DNA of 64,000 bases from an uncultured Oscillospiraceae bacterium (GTDB taxonomy: Bacteria; Bacillota; Clostridia; Oscillospirales; Acutalibacteraceae): positions 1 through 64,000 of the forward strand of contig CAOKRT010000009.1 in the NCBI GenBank assembly GCA_948471205.1, given 5' to 3'. Positions 17,366-32,300 of the stretch are shown one piece after another. The position numbers and the translations under genes were made by a program. The notes beneath the pieces were generated by a model that made no database searches, was not told the DNA's origin, and worked only from the letters and a program-made list of their open reading frames with translations. The stretch's first letter is position 1. Every line of letters starts with the position of its first letter.

Positions 17366-20300
17366 ATCTTATCTCCTTGTTCATTATTTTCTTTATTTGT
17401 TTCCTGTTCTTCGGAGGGATCCTCCGGAGGGTTTGGACCCTCCGGATTTTCCGGGTTTTCTTCATCGTCATTCTTTTTGAATAACAAGAATAAGAAGTAT
17501 GCAAGAATAAGAACGATTATAGCAAATATTACCCAGTATACCTTGAATAACAAGCTTAAATCACCAAGATTAATCTTGCCTTTTGCATTCTTATCAGACT
17601 CATTTGCGTCATTGTCGTCAGAAATATCAAAGTTGAACAACAAGTTCATAAGACCTTCAATAACGCCGTCTACGTCCAGAGTTGTAAGCATTTCCAGAAC
17701 AGTTTTGATCATATCTGCAACATCACCCGAGAGTCCGAGACCTGCAAGTAATTTAGAGATATTGTCAAGGTTGTTCTGTATTGTCTTGATAAGATAACGG
17801 AGAACTGTAATAAATACAGCAGCCTGATCTGCATTAATCTTCTTGCAATCCATCTGTTTGCCGAAGTATGTTCTTGCTGAACGGTAATTTACAATATCAC
17901 CAAGACCTGCAAGAACTGCAAGGTCAATATCAGGAAGAACAATTCCAAGCGGCTGACCGCTGATCTTAATACCGGCAAGAATGCCGTTTACAAGACCTGC
18001 AAGATCAACATTATCAAGCATGGAAAGATCAAGATTCAGTGAATAAATCGGATCAATTTCATGAAGAATATTTGTTACAGGAGCTATGAGATTTTCTGCA
18101 ATATCCTTAACGCCGCCATTGTATACAAAGTATGCAATATTCGGAAGCATTTTGGTTAATGCATCAATCGGTCCGCGTGTTAATTCTTCAACCTTGTCAA
18201 GCAATGGATTAAGAATATTGGTTAATACCTTATCCGTTGAAGCTTCTTTTGCATACTGCTGTGGTGATACAAGACTGCCCGGGTTAACACCAAGTGCTTC
18301 AAGAAGCGGAATAATTGCAGTATTATAACCGTTACCGCCCTTAATCTTGATAGAACCAAGAACAATTAAGTCTTCACCGGAAAGAATTACACGGAGAATT
18401 GGCTGAACCGGTCTGAGAATTGCGCTTAATGCGTTTACAAAGCCGTTTCTGTCGCCATCCTTGAAGCCCCAGTTGAGTGAATCAAAGTTAACTTCGCTCC
18501 ACTTAGCGTGGCGGCCGATTTCTCTTGAAGCTGCGCCGTAATCCTTCAGGATTGATGAAACGCCGCTTGTTGAAACATCAAGGTCTACAACCTTGAGAAC
18601 AGTGTTAAGATCAATACCGATATTAACATTCTCAATATTTGTATAGATAAGCTTAGCAAGTGTATTAATGATGCTGTTTGTATAAACAAGATCACCAAGA
18701 ACAGACTGAAGCGAAATATTCAGGAACTGTCCAAGAAGACTGCTGATTGTTTCATCAAGCATTCCGATGGCTTCAAAGTATTCTTCTTTGCCTAAGTGTT
18801 CTGTGTATTCAACAGTTACTTTCTTGATATTCTTGAATGTCCACTGAACATTATCAAATGCTTCCAGCTTGAGAAGAATTGTAACAACAATCTTAGCCAT
18901 GCCGTCTGCACCCTGCTTGAGAACATTGTTTATAATCTGTCCTATTGTGGAATCCTTTCCGCCTACAAGGTCAAACAGCATGCCCTTGTTTGCATCAAGA
19001 ACTTTGAAGATGTATCTCAGAAGTGTCATCAGAACATCGCCCTGGTTTGCGTCAATAGCATTAGAGCTTAACTTGCCGCAGCCGCCAAGAACAGACCAAT
19101 CAATGTTTGGAACTGTGATGCTGTATGATTTGCCGTTAATGCTGATATTCGTTAAGAATGTATTAACAAGCGGAATGATTTCATTCTGGATATTCTTCCA
19201 GGAGATATTAATATCAAGTACACCAAGTGTGCGTAAAAGTTTGAATACGAATTCAAATATGCTGTCTTTCGTTACAAGCTTAACAATCGGGCTAACAAGA
19301 TTTGTTAACGGATAAATAAGTTCTTCAACGAAGTACTGTAAACCACCCTTATCCATGAAGTTTGCAATTGCCGGAAGAAGATCAAGAAGTTCTTCAATCG
19401 GATTAGCAAGGATTTCATCTACTCTGTCAAGAAGCGGATTCAGAATATTCAGTAAGAGATTATTTGAATTCTTAATTGCATCTGCCTTATACTGAGCGGC
19501 GCTTACTGTGGATACTCCAAGTACATCAAGCAATGGCTTAATCGCATTTTCATAGCCATCTGCACCTGTGAATTCAATAATGCCTTCAATATTAAGTGTG
19601 CCGCTATTCAGAAGAACAGCAAGAACATTGTTGAACGGACTGAGAATTGTAGCCAGTGCATTTGCAAAGCTTCTCTTATCAGTTACGTTCCACTTCTGAG
19701 CGTAATTAACCTTCGAGAAGTCAACACCGAGAAGTGCAAAGACCTGAGCAAGATCTTTATTGTTTTTAAGTGAACCGATGGCATTTGCAAGTGTATTGAT
19801 AATGCTGTCTGTGTAGATTAATTCCGGAACAAGATCATCAAGTGTCTTATTAAGGAATATCTGAAGTGCATTATTAACTGCTACTGTAAGAATCTGAACA
19901 ACCTGTTCAAGATCCTTAGAGGTTACACCGTTCGGATACTTAAGATTTGCAGCCTTGTAATCCTTATACAGGAATGACCAGTCTGCCTTATGACCGGAAG
20001 CGTCAAGGTTCTTGAACAGATCAACGATTGCCTTGATAACTTCGTCATCCTTATGGCCAAGTAATGTTTCAATATACTGACCAAATTTTTCATAATTGCC
20101 GCCAAGAAGTTCTTTCAGCATCGGAAGAAGGAATTCTGTCTTATTAGACTGAACTACATTCCATACATACCTGAGAACTATAATGATAGCATCTGCTTTA
20201 TTAGCATTATAATCGAAGCCGTTGCCTGTGCCGCATCCGCCAAGTGCTTTAAGATCCAGTGCAGGAATATTGAGCGGATAATTCTTGCCGTTAATCGGAA

Positions 20301-23300
20301 TATTAATATCAATCTTAGAAATTATATCAAAGATGTAATTCTGGATTGTATCCCAAGTTGCCTTGGCAGGAATGAACTTCTTAACTGCATCGATATCCTT
20401 AACAATATCAAATACAACGTCAAATAAGTTCTTATCATCGCCCAATGCAAATTTAGCAATAGGAGCAACAATTCTTGTTACAGGGTAAATGAGTTCTTCA
20501 ACAAATGTCTGAATACCGCCATTATTAATGAAGTTTACAAGCTGAGGAATAAGTGCTACCACTTCTTCAACAGGATTTGCAAGGATTTCATCTACTCTGT
20601 CAAGGAGCGATTTAACAATAGCTTCAACAGTTGCCTTGCCGTCTACAATCTTGGATGTATCACAGCCAAGAACTGTGAGCAGTGGCTTAACAGCATTTAC
20701 ATAACCGTTTTCACCTTCAATTACGATTGCTTCATCACCTAAGAGATTTGCTGCAACCGTGATAGAACCGCCGTTAAGAAGTGCATCAATCACGCCGTTA
20801 AACGGTTTAACAAGTTCTGCAAGTGCTTTAGCAAAACTGTCAGCATCATTTACATTCCATTTCTTATTATAATCCGAAGCCTTCAGTGTAATGCCTACGT
20901 AAGCAAGAATATCTGTTACCTGCTTATTTTCAGCAAGACCTTTCAGTGCTCCTGCGATTGTATTGATTAAGTCAGGAGTGTAAAGCATTCCGGCAACAAG
21001 TGCCTGTAATGAATCATAACCTGTGCTCTTGAGAACCATTGGAAGTACGCCGTCAAGAACAGCAGATACTGTATCAATAACAACATCCATATCCTTAGCA
21101 GTTACGCCATTCGGATATTTAACCTTTGTTGTTTTAATAGCTGCTTCAATCTTAGACCAGTCAGCCTTATGACCGTCAGCCTTAAATCCATCAAGAAGAT
21201 GAACAATTGCTGCCAAAGCATCCTGTGTATCCAGTTTAAGAACTCTGTCTATAATCTTAGCAACTGTTTCATTGTCACCAATGAGATTATTCAGCAACGG
21301 ACGAATCAGATTCTTCTCATTTGCCTTTACAACCTTCCAAATATATCCGAAGAGTGTTACAAATGCATCTGCCTTATTCGGGTTGAAGTCCAGACCTGTG
21401 CCTGTTCCGCAGCCTGCAAGCTCAGCAAGTACAAGATTCGGAATATTAAGCTTGTATTTAACGCCATTGATTTCAATGCTTTCCGGAAGAACATTCTTAA
21501 CAATATCAATTATCTTTGTATGAATATTTGACCATGTTGTGCCCTTCGGGAGATAATCAGAAATCTGAGGAACGAACTTGGAAACAACTTCAAGAACGAA
21601 ATCGAATAATTTCTGATCCTTATCCTTAACCAGCGCAACAATCGGTTCAGCCACTCTGATTACAGGATAAATAATTTCTTCAACGAATATCTGGATTCCG
21701 CCCTTATCAATGAAGTTAGCGAGCTGCGGAAGCATTTCAAGAACTTCTGTGATAGGATCGGCAGCTATTTCGTTTACTCTGTTAAGAACTGCTGTAAGGA
21801 TTCCGGCAAGTTCCGGATCATTGTCCTTAACAGTGGTTTCAAGATTCTTGCATCCAAGAACCTGAAGCAACGGCTTGATTGCATATACATAGCCGTTTTC
21901 GCCGCCGAAATCAACTGCGCCTGCAATATTAAGGGTATCGCCCTTAAGAAGTGCATTAATAACAGGATTTAACGGAGCAAGAACTTTTACAAGTTCAGCA
22001 ACAAATGTTTCTTTACTGTTTACAGTGCCAATCTTTGTCGGTACCTTTGTAAGGTCAATTCCTGCAACTGTTTTAAGAGTTTCATTTATTGCCTTAACAT
22101 TTCCGTTTTCATCAACTGCAATGCCTCTGAGTGCTTTTGCAATTGTTTCAACCAAAGACTTGGTGTAAAGCTCGCCGGCTACAAGTTCATTGAGTGACTT
22201 ATAGTTTTTGCCTTCAATAAGACCAGGTAATACAGAAGGAAGAACAGCATTTACAATGCTTGAAATCTGATCAAGGAATTCTGTTACCTCAGCCTGTGTC
22301 AGAACACCTGCCGGATATTCAACATTTGTCTTTTCAACACTTGCTCTGATTGCTGCCCACGCATCTTTACGATCTGCATCGGTTTTAAGACCCTGAACTG
22401 CATTTGCAAGTGCAACGATTACATCGTCAGCCTTATCATTAAGGAGTGTTTCAATGTAAGAACCTACTTTCGCATAGATACCATTCTTATCTTCTGCTTT
22501 AAGAAGTTCTTTAAGGAGAGGAAGGATAAGTTCCTTCTTGTTTGCTTCAACAACAGTCCAGATATATCTCATTAATGTTACAAATGTATCGGAACCGTTT
22601 CCGCTGATTGTATTATCGCCTGTATTAAGTGTGCCGCATGAAGCAAGTGCTTCAAATATGTTCACACCAAGAACTTCAGAAGGAATTGTAAGCGGATAAG
22701 CTATGCCGTTGACAGCAATACCTGCCATCTGCTTAACATTCTTATCGGCAACATACTTCTTAACTTCTTTCTGTGCAGCATCAGTTGTTATATAGTAGAA
22801 CTTGCCGTAGTTCTTATCATTCTCATCATTGTTCTTTGTTAATGCAACATTCTTTCTGTCAACAACAGCATAATTTACATTAATAAGACTTCCAACGATT
22901 GTGAAGATATAGTTCTGAACCGTGTTCCACTCAGCCTTAGCAGGAATTATATCCTTAACTGCGTCTAAGTTCTTAACAATATCAAATGCGATTTCAAAGA
23001 TATTCGCATCTGTTAAGTTGCCGTCCTTATCGCGGTCTGCTGCCAGTCTGACTACAGGATTAATAATATTTGTTATCGGATGAAGGAGTTCTTCAACTAC
23101 CTTCTGTATGCCGCCCTTATTGATAAAGTTCATAAGAGGAGCAATAAGTGCTGTTGCCTCATCAACAGGCGCATTCAGAATTATATCTACTCTGTTGAGA
23201 AGAACAGTGAGTATGTCTTCAATGGAAGCATTTGCATTGTCAATAGCAACTGTATCGCAGCCAAATACTTCAAGTACAGGTTTAATTGCATTTGCATAAC

Positions 23301-26300
23301 CCATATGACCCGGAATAGAGAGTGCACCATTTGCAATTACAAGATCTTTTCCGTTGAGAACGAAATCAAGAACAGGAGCAAACGGAGACAGGAGTTTTGA
23401 TAATGCAGCAATAAATGTTTCCTTGCTGTTAACACCCCATGTAACGTTATTCCAGTCAATCTGTGCAAACGAATCAACTTTCGATATTTCTTCAGGCAGA
23501 TTTGTTGCATCGCCAAAGCTGATAATAATATCAACGATTGCATCTATGCTGTAATCAACACCAATAATTGAAAGAATGTTAACAACTGTTTCATTCTCAC
23601 AAAGAGGAATCAATACTTTTGCAAGTGCGTTTACGATATCATCTGTATAAAGTTTATCTGATACAAATTCACTTAATGATGAATACGAATTGTTTCCATC
23701 TTTAAGAAGCATCGGAATTACACCGTTAACTGCATCTGACAATGTAGAAATTACATCTGCAATATCCTTTGCGGTTGCCTTTGCATTGTTCTTTCCTGTA
23801 AGCGGATAATCAACAGGTTTTGAAGTGTATCCGTTATAAAGGAATGACCAGTCAACATTGCAGTTAAGTTTTCCGAGATTTGTAAGAATCTCAATAAGAG
23901 CTTCAACGAACTGATCTGCAGTTGTTTCATCAAGGATATTATTGATGTACTGTGAAACAGCATCATAATTATCCTTCAGCAGATCTTTAACAAGCGGCTT
24001 AATAAGATCGTCCTTATTTGCCTGAACTACTTCCCAGATATATCTGATAGCAGTTACAAGAGTATCTGCACTTACTTCATCTGCAGTATTTCTGTCAACC
24101 TTACATCCGGCAAGTGTTGCAAAGATGTTAACTGTATTCATACCCTCAATATTCTCTGGAATATGAAGCGGATATGCGATACCGTTAATCGCAATACCTG
24201 TCATCTGCTTAGCTTTAACATAAGTTCTGACATCTTCGTTATTTACAGAGGTTACATAATAGTATTCTCCGTAATGTTCGCTTTCTTTATCGGTATCCTT
24301 TGTTAATGCAACATTCTTCTTATCAACCACAGCATAGTTTACATTGATAAAGCTGCTTATGATTGTGAAGATCTGGTTATGAACACCGTCCCAGCCGTAA
24401 GCTGTTAAATCAACAACATCAAGCTTATCAAGAATTTCAATTGCAAAATCAAAGATATTCTTATCTGTTGCTAATGCAAGTACAGGATTAATAAGATTGA
24501 GTACCGGATAAATAAGCTCTTCTATAAACTTCTGAACACCGCCGCTTGCAATGATATTTGCAAGACCCGGAAGGAAGTCTATTACTCTGCCTACAAGGTT
24601 ATCATCCTTAACAATGTCATCAAGTTTTGCAAGAACAACCTTGATAATCGCTTCAATAGTAGGAGCATTTTCATCAACAAGGGTTGTATCGAAGCCAAGC
24701 TCTTCAAGCAATGGCTTAAGTGCATTCTTGTAACCGTTTGCGCCGGTGATTGTGATAACCTGTGCAATATTTACAGAACCTTCGCAAAGAAGTGCTGAAA
24801 GAAGAGCATTGAACGGACTGAGAACTGCTGCAATAGCATGCGCAAAGTTTTCACTCTTATTATCAATCTGCCAATCAAATGTCCAGCTAACTGTGCTTGC
24901 CCAGTTCTGACCTTCAGCAGGATCTGCTGAATTCTGAATGAGATCTGCTATATCTGCATAGCCGTATCCGTCAGGAGCGGCACCGCCGATAAGCTTAACA
25001 ACATTTTCTTTTGATACATCAATGCCTGCAAGCTTGAGAGTAGATTCCATACCTGCAACGTTGGTATAAATAGCACGAGCTAATGTATTAACAACCTGAT
25101 CGGTATAAATCTTTTCTGTTGTAAGCTCTGTGATTGATGTATTGAGTACATTCTCTAAAACACCTGAAACGATGTCTGAAAGAGTATGAATAGCATTATT
25201 AACATCATCTCTGCTGAATATGTCATACTGAACATCGGTTGAAGCAATCTGATCAAAGATATCCCAGCCTGTTGCCGTATAACCGCTTGAATCTGTTGCA
25301 TTAAGAAGTTTTACAAGCGCTGATGAAACTTCACCAGGTGTATCTGCAGCCTTTCCAAGCACGTTATTAATGTATTCACCAAATGTATCATAGTTGCTTC
25401 CAAGAACATTCTTAAGAAGCGGAGTAATTAATTCAGGTTCGTTGTCTTCAACAACATCGCAGATATACTGGATAAGAGCAAGCAGTGTGTTTGCCTTAAC
25501 CTCTGCACTTGCTGCAGCTTTTGCATCGTCAAGCGTTTTCTGTGCTGCTGCAATCGCATCTGCATCGCCTGTTGCTTCAGCAGCTTCAAGAGCAGCTTTT
25601 GCATCATCAATAGCTTTCTGTGTATCAGCAGTAAGTATCTGACAGTTTGCAATCTTGTCAAACGGACCTTCTTTCGGAAGTGTAATCGGATATACAATTC
25701 CGTTTATTTCAACGCCAAGAACTTTTTCAGTTTGTGAGGCCTTGAATGTTTCTGTTTTTTCTACATCCTTACCGTCTTCTTTAACGGTGTATTTGTAGAT
25801 ATAGCCTTCTTCAGGTTTATCGGCATTAATCGGAGTTACCTTTACATAATTGCCTTTGAATTCAGCAACCGTAGTCTTAACACCAACCATGTCAAGTATA
25901 CCGTCAATAAGAGCTGTTAATGCTTCCCACTCATGAACTGTGGACCACAGATTTTCCTTACCCTTAAGAAGTTCAATATCCGCAATATTTGCTACAGCAG
26001 CAATTACAAGATCATAGAATTTCTCCGGTTTAACTTCGTTTGCACTTCTAACTTCGCCGAGAACCAGTCTGATTACAGGGCTGAGAAGCTTTGTAAACGG
26101 ATAAAGAAGATTTTTAATTGATTCCTGAAGTCCGCCGTTGCCAAGATACTGAGCAAGTGTCGGAAGTGTTTCAAGAAGTGAATTTACAGGATAACGAAGA
26201 ATTTCGTCTGCTCTTGCAAGAATCGGATTTACAATATTGTAAATAATGTAATCCTGGTTTCCGCCCTTTGATTCATCTGCCATTGCGCGGAATTCTTCAC

Positions 26301-29300
26301 CGCTCATAGCATCGATACCAAGAGCTTCAAGCAGAGGCTTAACAGCATTTGAATAGCCGTATTCGCCTTTAAGCTCTACATCGTCATGTCCGGAAACTCC
26401 ATCATGCGGATCATCAAAGATCATAATCGTCTTAGCCTGTAAGAGTAAGCCGAGAAGTTCAGCAAACGGATGAAGTGTAACTACAAGAGATCTTGTAAAT
26501 CTGTACTGAGCATTAAGCGGCTGATTTCCGTTTAATACTTCAGCGCTCTGATTCCATACATTGTTTACGAAATCTGTTTCGTTTTCAATATACCAGAGTT
26601 TTGCAATATCCGGGTTCTGAATTGTGATTTCATTGCCGTCTGCATCTGTGGATTTAATTGTCCACGGAATATCGGCAAGTTTTTCATTTTCAGGAACAGC
26701 CTTAATGATATTTGCAAGTTCTTTATAACCGTAACGTTCAAGCTCATTAATAATTCCGGTTCTTGTAACATCAATATGAAGTATACCAAGAAGTGCTGCA
26801 AGAACACTGCTGTCGCCAAGCGGGAAGATAACGCTTGCAAGCATATGCGGAATATTGTTCTTATAAAGGTTATTTTCTGTGAAGTTCTCTATATCAATAT
26901 CAGGTGCATAAGCATCAAGTGCATTATGAACAGAATCTCTGAGTGTCTTGATTGCTGTTGTTACTTCATCAACAACCAAACCGTTATAATCAACATCTGC
27001 TGCTGTTCCGTCAAGCTTGAGCAAGTCTGCCCAATTCTGAGCAATCTTATCAAGGTCTGTTTCAAGCGCAGAAGAATTGATATTTTCAAAGAGTCTGATT
27101 ACCGTAACAAGAATTTCGTCTTTCTTTGATGCAAGAACATTGCTGAGATACGGTTTCAGTTTAGCATAAAGATCTGCATTATTTATTAAACTCTTAACCA
27201 ATGAAGGAATGAAAGCATCATCATCAAGTGTATAATTGCCTTCCTTATCTTCAACTGCAACACCGTTTTCTGTAAGAACAGAGTTTACATTAAGAATTCT
27301 TCTGATGTATCTGAATACTGTGATGAAGGCATCAGCCGCTCTCTTTTCAGTATCAGATTCAACTGTACAGTTCTTCAGCTTTGATAAATCATATTCAGGA
27401 ACGGTAAGTGAATACTTCTTGCCATTAATATTAATGTTATTAATTATAAGAAGCTTATCAAGCGTTGTTGCGTAAATGTTATCCGGCTTATCTTCATTGT
27501 AAGCAAGGAAGTGAGCAACAACATCGAACAAGTGCGCATGGATATTATTCCATGTTACAAGAAGTTCGTTCTTGCCGTCTTTATCGTGATGATAAATTCC
27601 TAAAATGTTAAATACGATTGTGAATAAATCGTCGTTATCTGAAGCAAGTTTAACGATAGGATCAACCATTTTAAGTACAGGAGCAAGAAGATTTTCTACT
27701 GCACTCTGGAGATTACCCTTGCCTGAGAATGCTTCATCACTAAGGAATGCACCTAAGGAAGCAATAGTAGCAAAGAGCTGATCACCCGGGTTGCTTATAA
27801 TATCGTTAACCTTTGAAAGGATTGGATTCAGAATATTGTAAATTACATAATCCTGATTTCCTTTTCCTGCAAGATTTGTTCCGTCATCCAATACTGTACC
27901 GTCAATATAAGCATTGAAGTCGTTAACAGACATCGGATTTGTGCCGAGAGCTTCAAGCAGAGGTTTAACAGCATTTCTGTAACCCTTTGAGCCTGTAAGC
28001 TGAATTTCACCGAAGATTGTAGATGTGCGGGCATTAATTAATGTATTAATAATACTGCTGAACGGTGAAACTGCAACAACAATCGCTCTTGTAAATCTGT
28101 AGTTGGCATCAATATCGGAGCCGTCAGGTTTAAGATTCGGATTCTTAACCGTGCTGTTACTCCAAACATTCGTAATGAAAGCAGCCGCATCAGATACATA
28201 CCATTTCTTTGCAAGCTCTGAAGGAACCATTACTTTGTTTCCGAATTCGTCAACAAGCGGGTTACCGTCTTTATCTGTATCCTGAACAAACCATACAAGG
28301 TCAGAAAGTTTGCCGTTCTGAACGCCCGGTGTTTTAGAAATAAGCTTATCAACTTCAGCAGCTATTTCGATATAACCGTAATCAGTAAGCTTATCTTTTA
28401 TTGCTTCAAGGCTGAAATCAATGCCAAGAAGCGGCAGGAATGCAGCAACAATCTTGTTGTCTGCAAGTGAGCAGATTGCCTGAGCAATGGTTGCAACAAG
28501 CTTTTCGTTATAAAGAAGATCAACGGAAAGCTTATCTAATGTGTTGCCTGTTGCCGCAGCAAGTGCGCTTTGAGCAATGCCTGAAATTGTATGAACTACT
28601 TTTGCAACATCGCTGTCTGTATAAAGCTCATCTGCAGAGCCGGTAGCTGATGCATAGTTCTTAACAGGATATTCAGGACGATCCAATGTATTTGTTTGTG
28701 CAAAGTAAGCATCCCATGTTGCGCTTACATCAAGGCTGCTTGTGTCAAGCGCCTTTGTAACAGCAATGAATGCTGACAGAACATCTTCGGATGAACGTCC
28801 AAGCACTGTTGTAATGTAGCTTCCTACAAGAGCAAATGTGTCTTTTCCGAGAAGCGGAGCAACCAAATCATCAATGAGCATATCAATTGCTGCATCATTA
28901 TTTTCTACAACACCCCAGATATAATTCCAGAGAAGTACAAATGCATCTGTTCTTCTTTGAACAGCGGCAGCGCTCATTCCGTCATAATTGCCCGGTCCGT
29001 TTGCCCAAGGAATAGGAGCTCCAAGATTTGAAAGGTTGCCGAGAAGTCCGTCTGCTCCGTTCAGCTTGCCTACCTTAATAGCAGGAAGTTCAACATCTAT
29101 TGCATCGCGGATTGTATTTCCGTTTTCATCAACCTGTGCTTTAATAGAAATCTTAATATTATTGATTTCAAGCTGACCGTCAGCAGTTACCGTAAGGTAA
29201 ATATTTGATTTATCCTTATTCGGTTTTACAAAACCGGCAGCAATTTCAAATATATGTTTGTTAGCATTGTTCCACTGAAGAACACTGTCATCCATAACAG

Positions 29301-32300
29301 GTTTATCATCCGGTCCTGTGGTTTTTACAGGAGCGTTGAATACTGCAACGATAAGTTTTTCAATAATTCTTTCTGTAATGCCTGTATCCTCAAAGCCCTT
29401 GCTTGTATGAAGAGGTTCAAGTGTATCAGGAACTACAAATGAATCAAATACAACATCGAATAATGATGATTTGTCTTTTGAAAGAACGCCAACAATTGTA
29501 TCAACAATATTTCCAACCGGATAAATAAGTTCTTCCACAAACTTCTGGATACCGCCCTCTTCAACAAAGAGTGCAAGGTTCGGAAGAAGATTGAGAAGCG
29601 CTCTTACAGGACCGACTGCTTCAATATTGTCAGCAGTTGAGCCGCGGAGAATATTGTTAAGTCTTGAGAACAACGGATTAAGAATGTTAAATGCAAGATT
29701 GTATTTTGAACCGCCGTTTTCGGTGTCTGCCATCTGTGCATACTCAGTTGGAGTTACAAGATCATTTCTTTCAGCAGAACAGCCAAGAACCTGAAGAAGC
29801 GGATAAATTGCATTTTCATATCCGTTTGAGCCCTTAAAGCTTGCAATACCTGCAATTGTTAATTCTTCACCGTTAAACAGGAAACCGAGAAGTTCATTTA
29901 AAGGATAAAGAATTGTTGAAACGGCCTGAACAAGATTTTCGCGCCATTCTTTTTCGCCGTCAGCCGGATTGGTCTGAATATTGAAGAACTTGCCTTCAAC
30001 ACAAGGTGTCCAGTTGATGTCTGAGAACTGCTTATCTCTAATCTTGTATGTGCCTGCAACATGAGACGGATCGGCCTTTTCATCTTCTTCTGTATACTTG
30101 GCATAATCGTCTCCTTCAGGAATCCAGTAAGTCATTACATGGCTGTCAGGATCATCCTTATCAAGAAGCTTCCAAGTGTAGCCGTCTTCCTCTGTTGCCC
30201 AGTATTTGTAAACAGATTCCATAACAGGTTCATCATCAGGACCTATTACATCTTCAAGTTTACCTGTTTCCGGATTAAGTTCTTTCTTAACTCTTTCAAC
30301 GTAGTTAACCTTAACACCGTCAACAGTTACATTTTCATCATAACCTGCAAGAACCAGATCAGCAGTTCTTGGATAGCCTGCATCACGAAGTACCTTTGCA
30401 AGGTTTTCAAGTGTAATATCTTTTACTCCGAGGATTCCGAATGCTGACTGAACAGCAGCAGAATCAAATACCGGATAGAATGCACTTGCGAGTGTTACAA
30501 CAAACTGGCTGTTGTATAAGTTACCCTCCTGAATACCGATTACAGTAAAGTCAAGGAATGCTTCAATAGCGCTCATTGCAATATTTGTAATAACAGAAAC
30601 AAGAGTTTTAACATCTTCCGACTGATAGCGTGAGCTTGTGTCGCTACTTGTATCAATTCTTGGATATTCCACAACACCTGCAACAGCAGTTTTGTTCAGA
30701 ATATTGGTCCAATCACTGTATACATGACGATCTGAAGAATCAAGACCGTTTACAACACCGACAAGTAAATCTATAAACTCACTGCCATCGTAATTGATGC
30801 TGTCTTCACCAAAGAGTCCGCCGTCATCAACGATATACTTTCTGATAACATCTGTATAACCGTTTTTAAGTGTACCTTCCAGTAAAGGATTAACAACATT
30901 TTCAAGTAAAGGATCAATCAGGTCTTTAAAGTTGACCTGAACTACTTCATCCCAAACAAATGTAAGAAGTGTTACAAGAACATTCGGCTGAATATCTTTC
31001 ACTTCATCCAAGCTTGGCTTTAATGAGCCTGTGCCGTTTGGATTTCCGGAAGGATGTGTTGTTGACTGTTTGTAATCAACTTCTGTTACACCCTGGCAGC
31101 CTGCAATATCAGCAAGGAATTTGTTAATAGTTACATTGTCAGGAATTGTGATTTTGTAAACCACACCGTTGATTAATATACCGTTTTCTGTTTTGGTAAT
31201 ATCTCTCTTCGGAATTACAACATCTTCATTAATATCATTACCCTGTTCGTCCTTCTTCTGAACGCTGATGACATAAGTTTCATCACCTGTTTCAGCATCA
31301 ACAACAAGTTTTGCAGTGTAAAGCTGACCTTCATATGTTGTTGTATAAAGAGTAGGAATAACAGCATTAACAATTGTTGCAATATTTTCATGGATATCAT
31401 CCCATGTAATTCCATCCAGCGCGCCGTTAAGGAATGCCGTGTTTGCAATTTCAATAACAACATCATAAATGCTCTTAACCTTTGAAGGATCGCCGTTGAA
31501 TTCATCCATAATCAAATCAACGATTGGATCAAGGAGTGAAACGACCGGAACAAGAAGATTTTCAACTGCGTGCTGAATACCGCCAACGTTAATAAAGTTA
31601 GCAAGTGTAGGAAGTGTGTTGAGAAGTTCACGCACAGGTCTGTGCATAATTTCATCAACTCTGTCAAGTAACGGATAAACTACATTATAAATAGCATAAT
31701 CCGGATTGGTTGCGGCATCAGCGCGGTATTTATCTCTGTGAATAGAATCAACACCGAGTGCATCAAGCAGAGGCTTGATAGCTGATGTGTAACCGTAAGA
31801 ACCCTGAATCTTAACGCTTCCGTCATCACTGAAATCAACTAACTTATCATTTGTAAGAACTTCAATAAGTTTGCTGAATGGTGAAAGAACAACAACCAAT
31901 GCTCTTGCGAAACGATATGTTACGTCAAGATCATCCAATGTGATATTCGGATTAGGGTAAGCACCGGGAGTATTCCAAACATTAGTAATGAAGAGCTGTT
32001 TGAAATCAGCGTCCTTATCATACTTAGATGAAACGTACCACTTGGAACCGAAGTTATCGGAAGGTACTTCAACCTTAACTGTATTGCCTTCTGCATCAGT
32101 TATTTCTTTTTCTGTAAACCAAGGAATATCTGTAAGCTTGCCATTGTAATTTTCAATATTAGTTGCCAGTTCATGATAGCCGTATTTATTCAGCTGCTGA
32201 ACAATATAAGCTTTATTCATGGAAACATTCAGAATATTGAAAATCTTAGAAACTGTTTCGTTATCAGCAAGAGAGAATACACCCTTAGCTATTGTTGAAA

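Noticed and set aside
17362..17480. Sortase (LPXTG) anchoring of the giant protein.
   Set aside because: No LPXTG-like motif precedes the hydrophobic segment, and the tail after it is 38 residues and acidic rather than short and basic.
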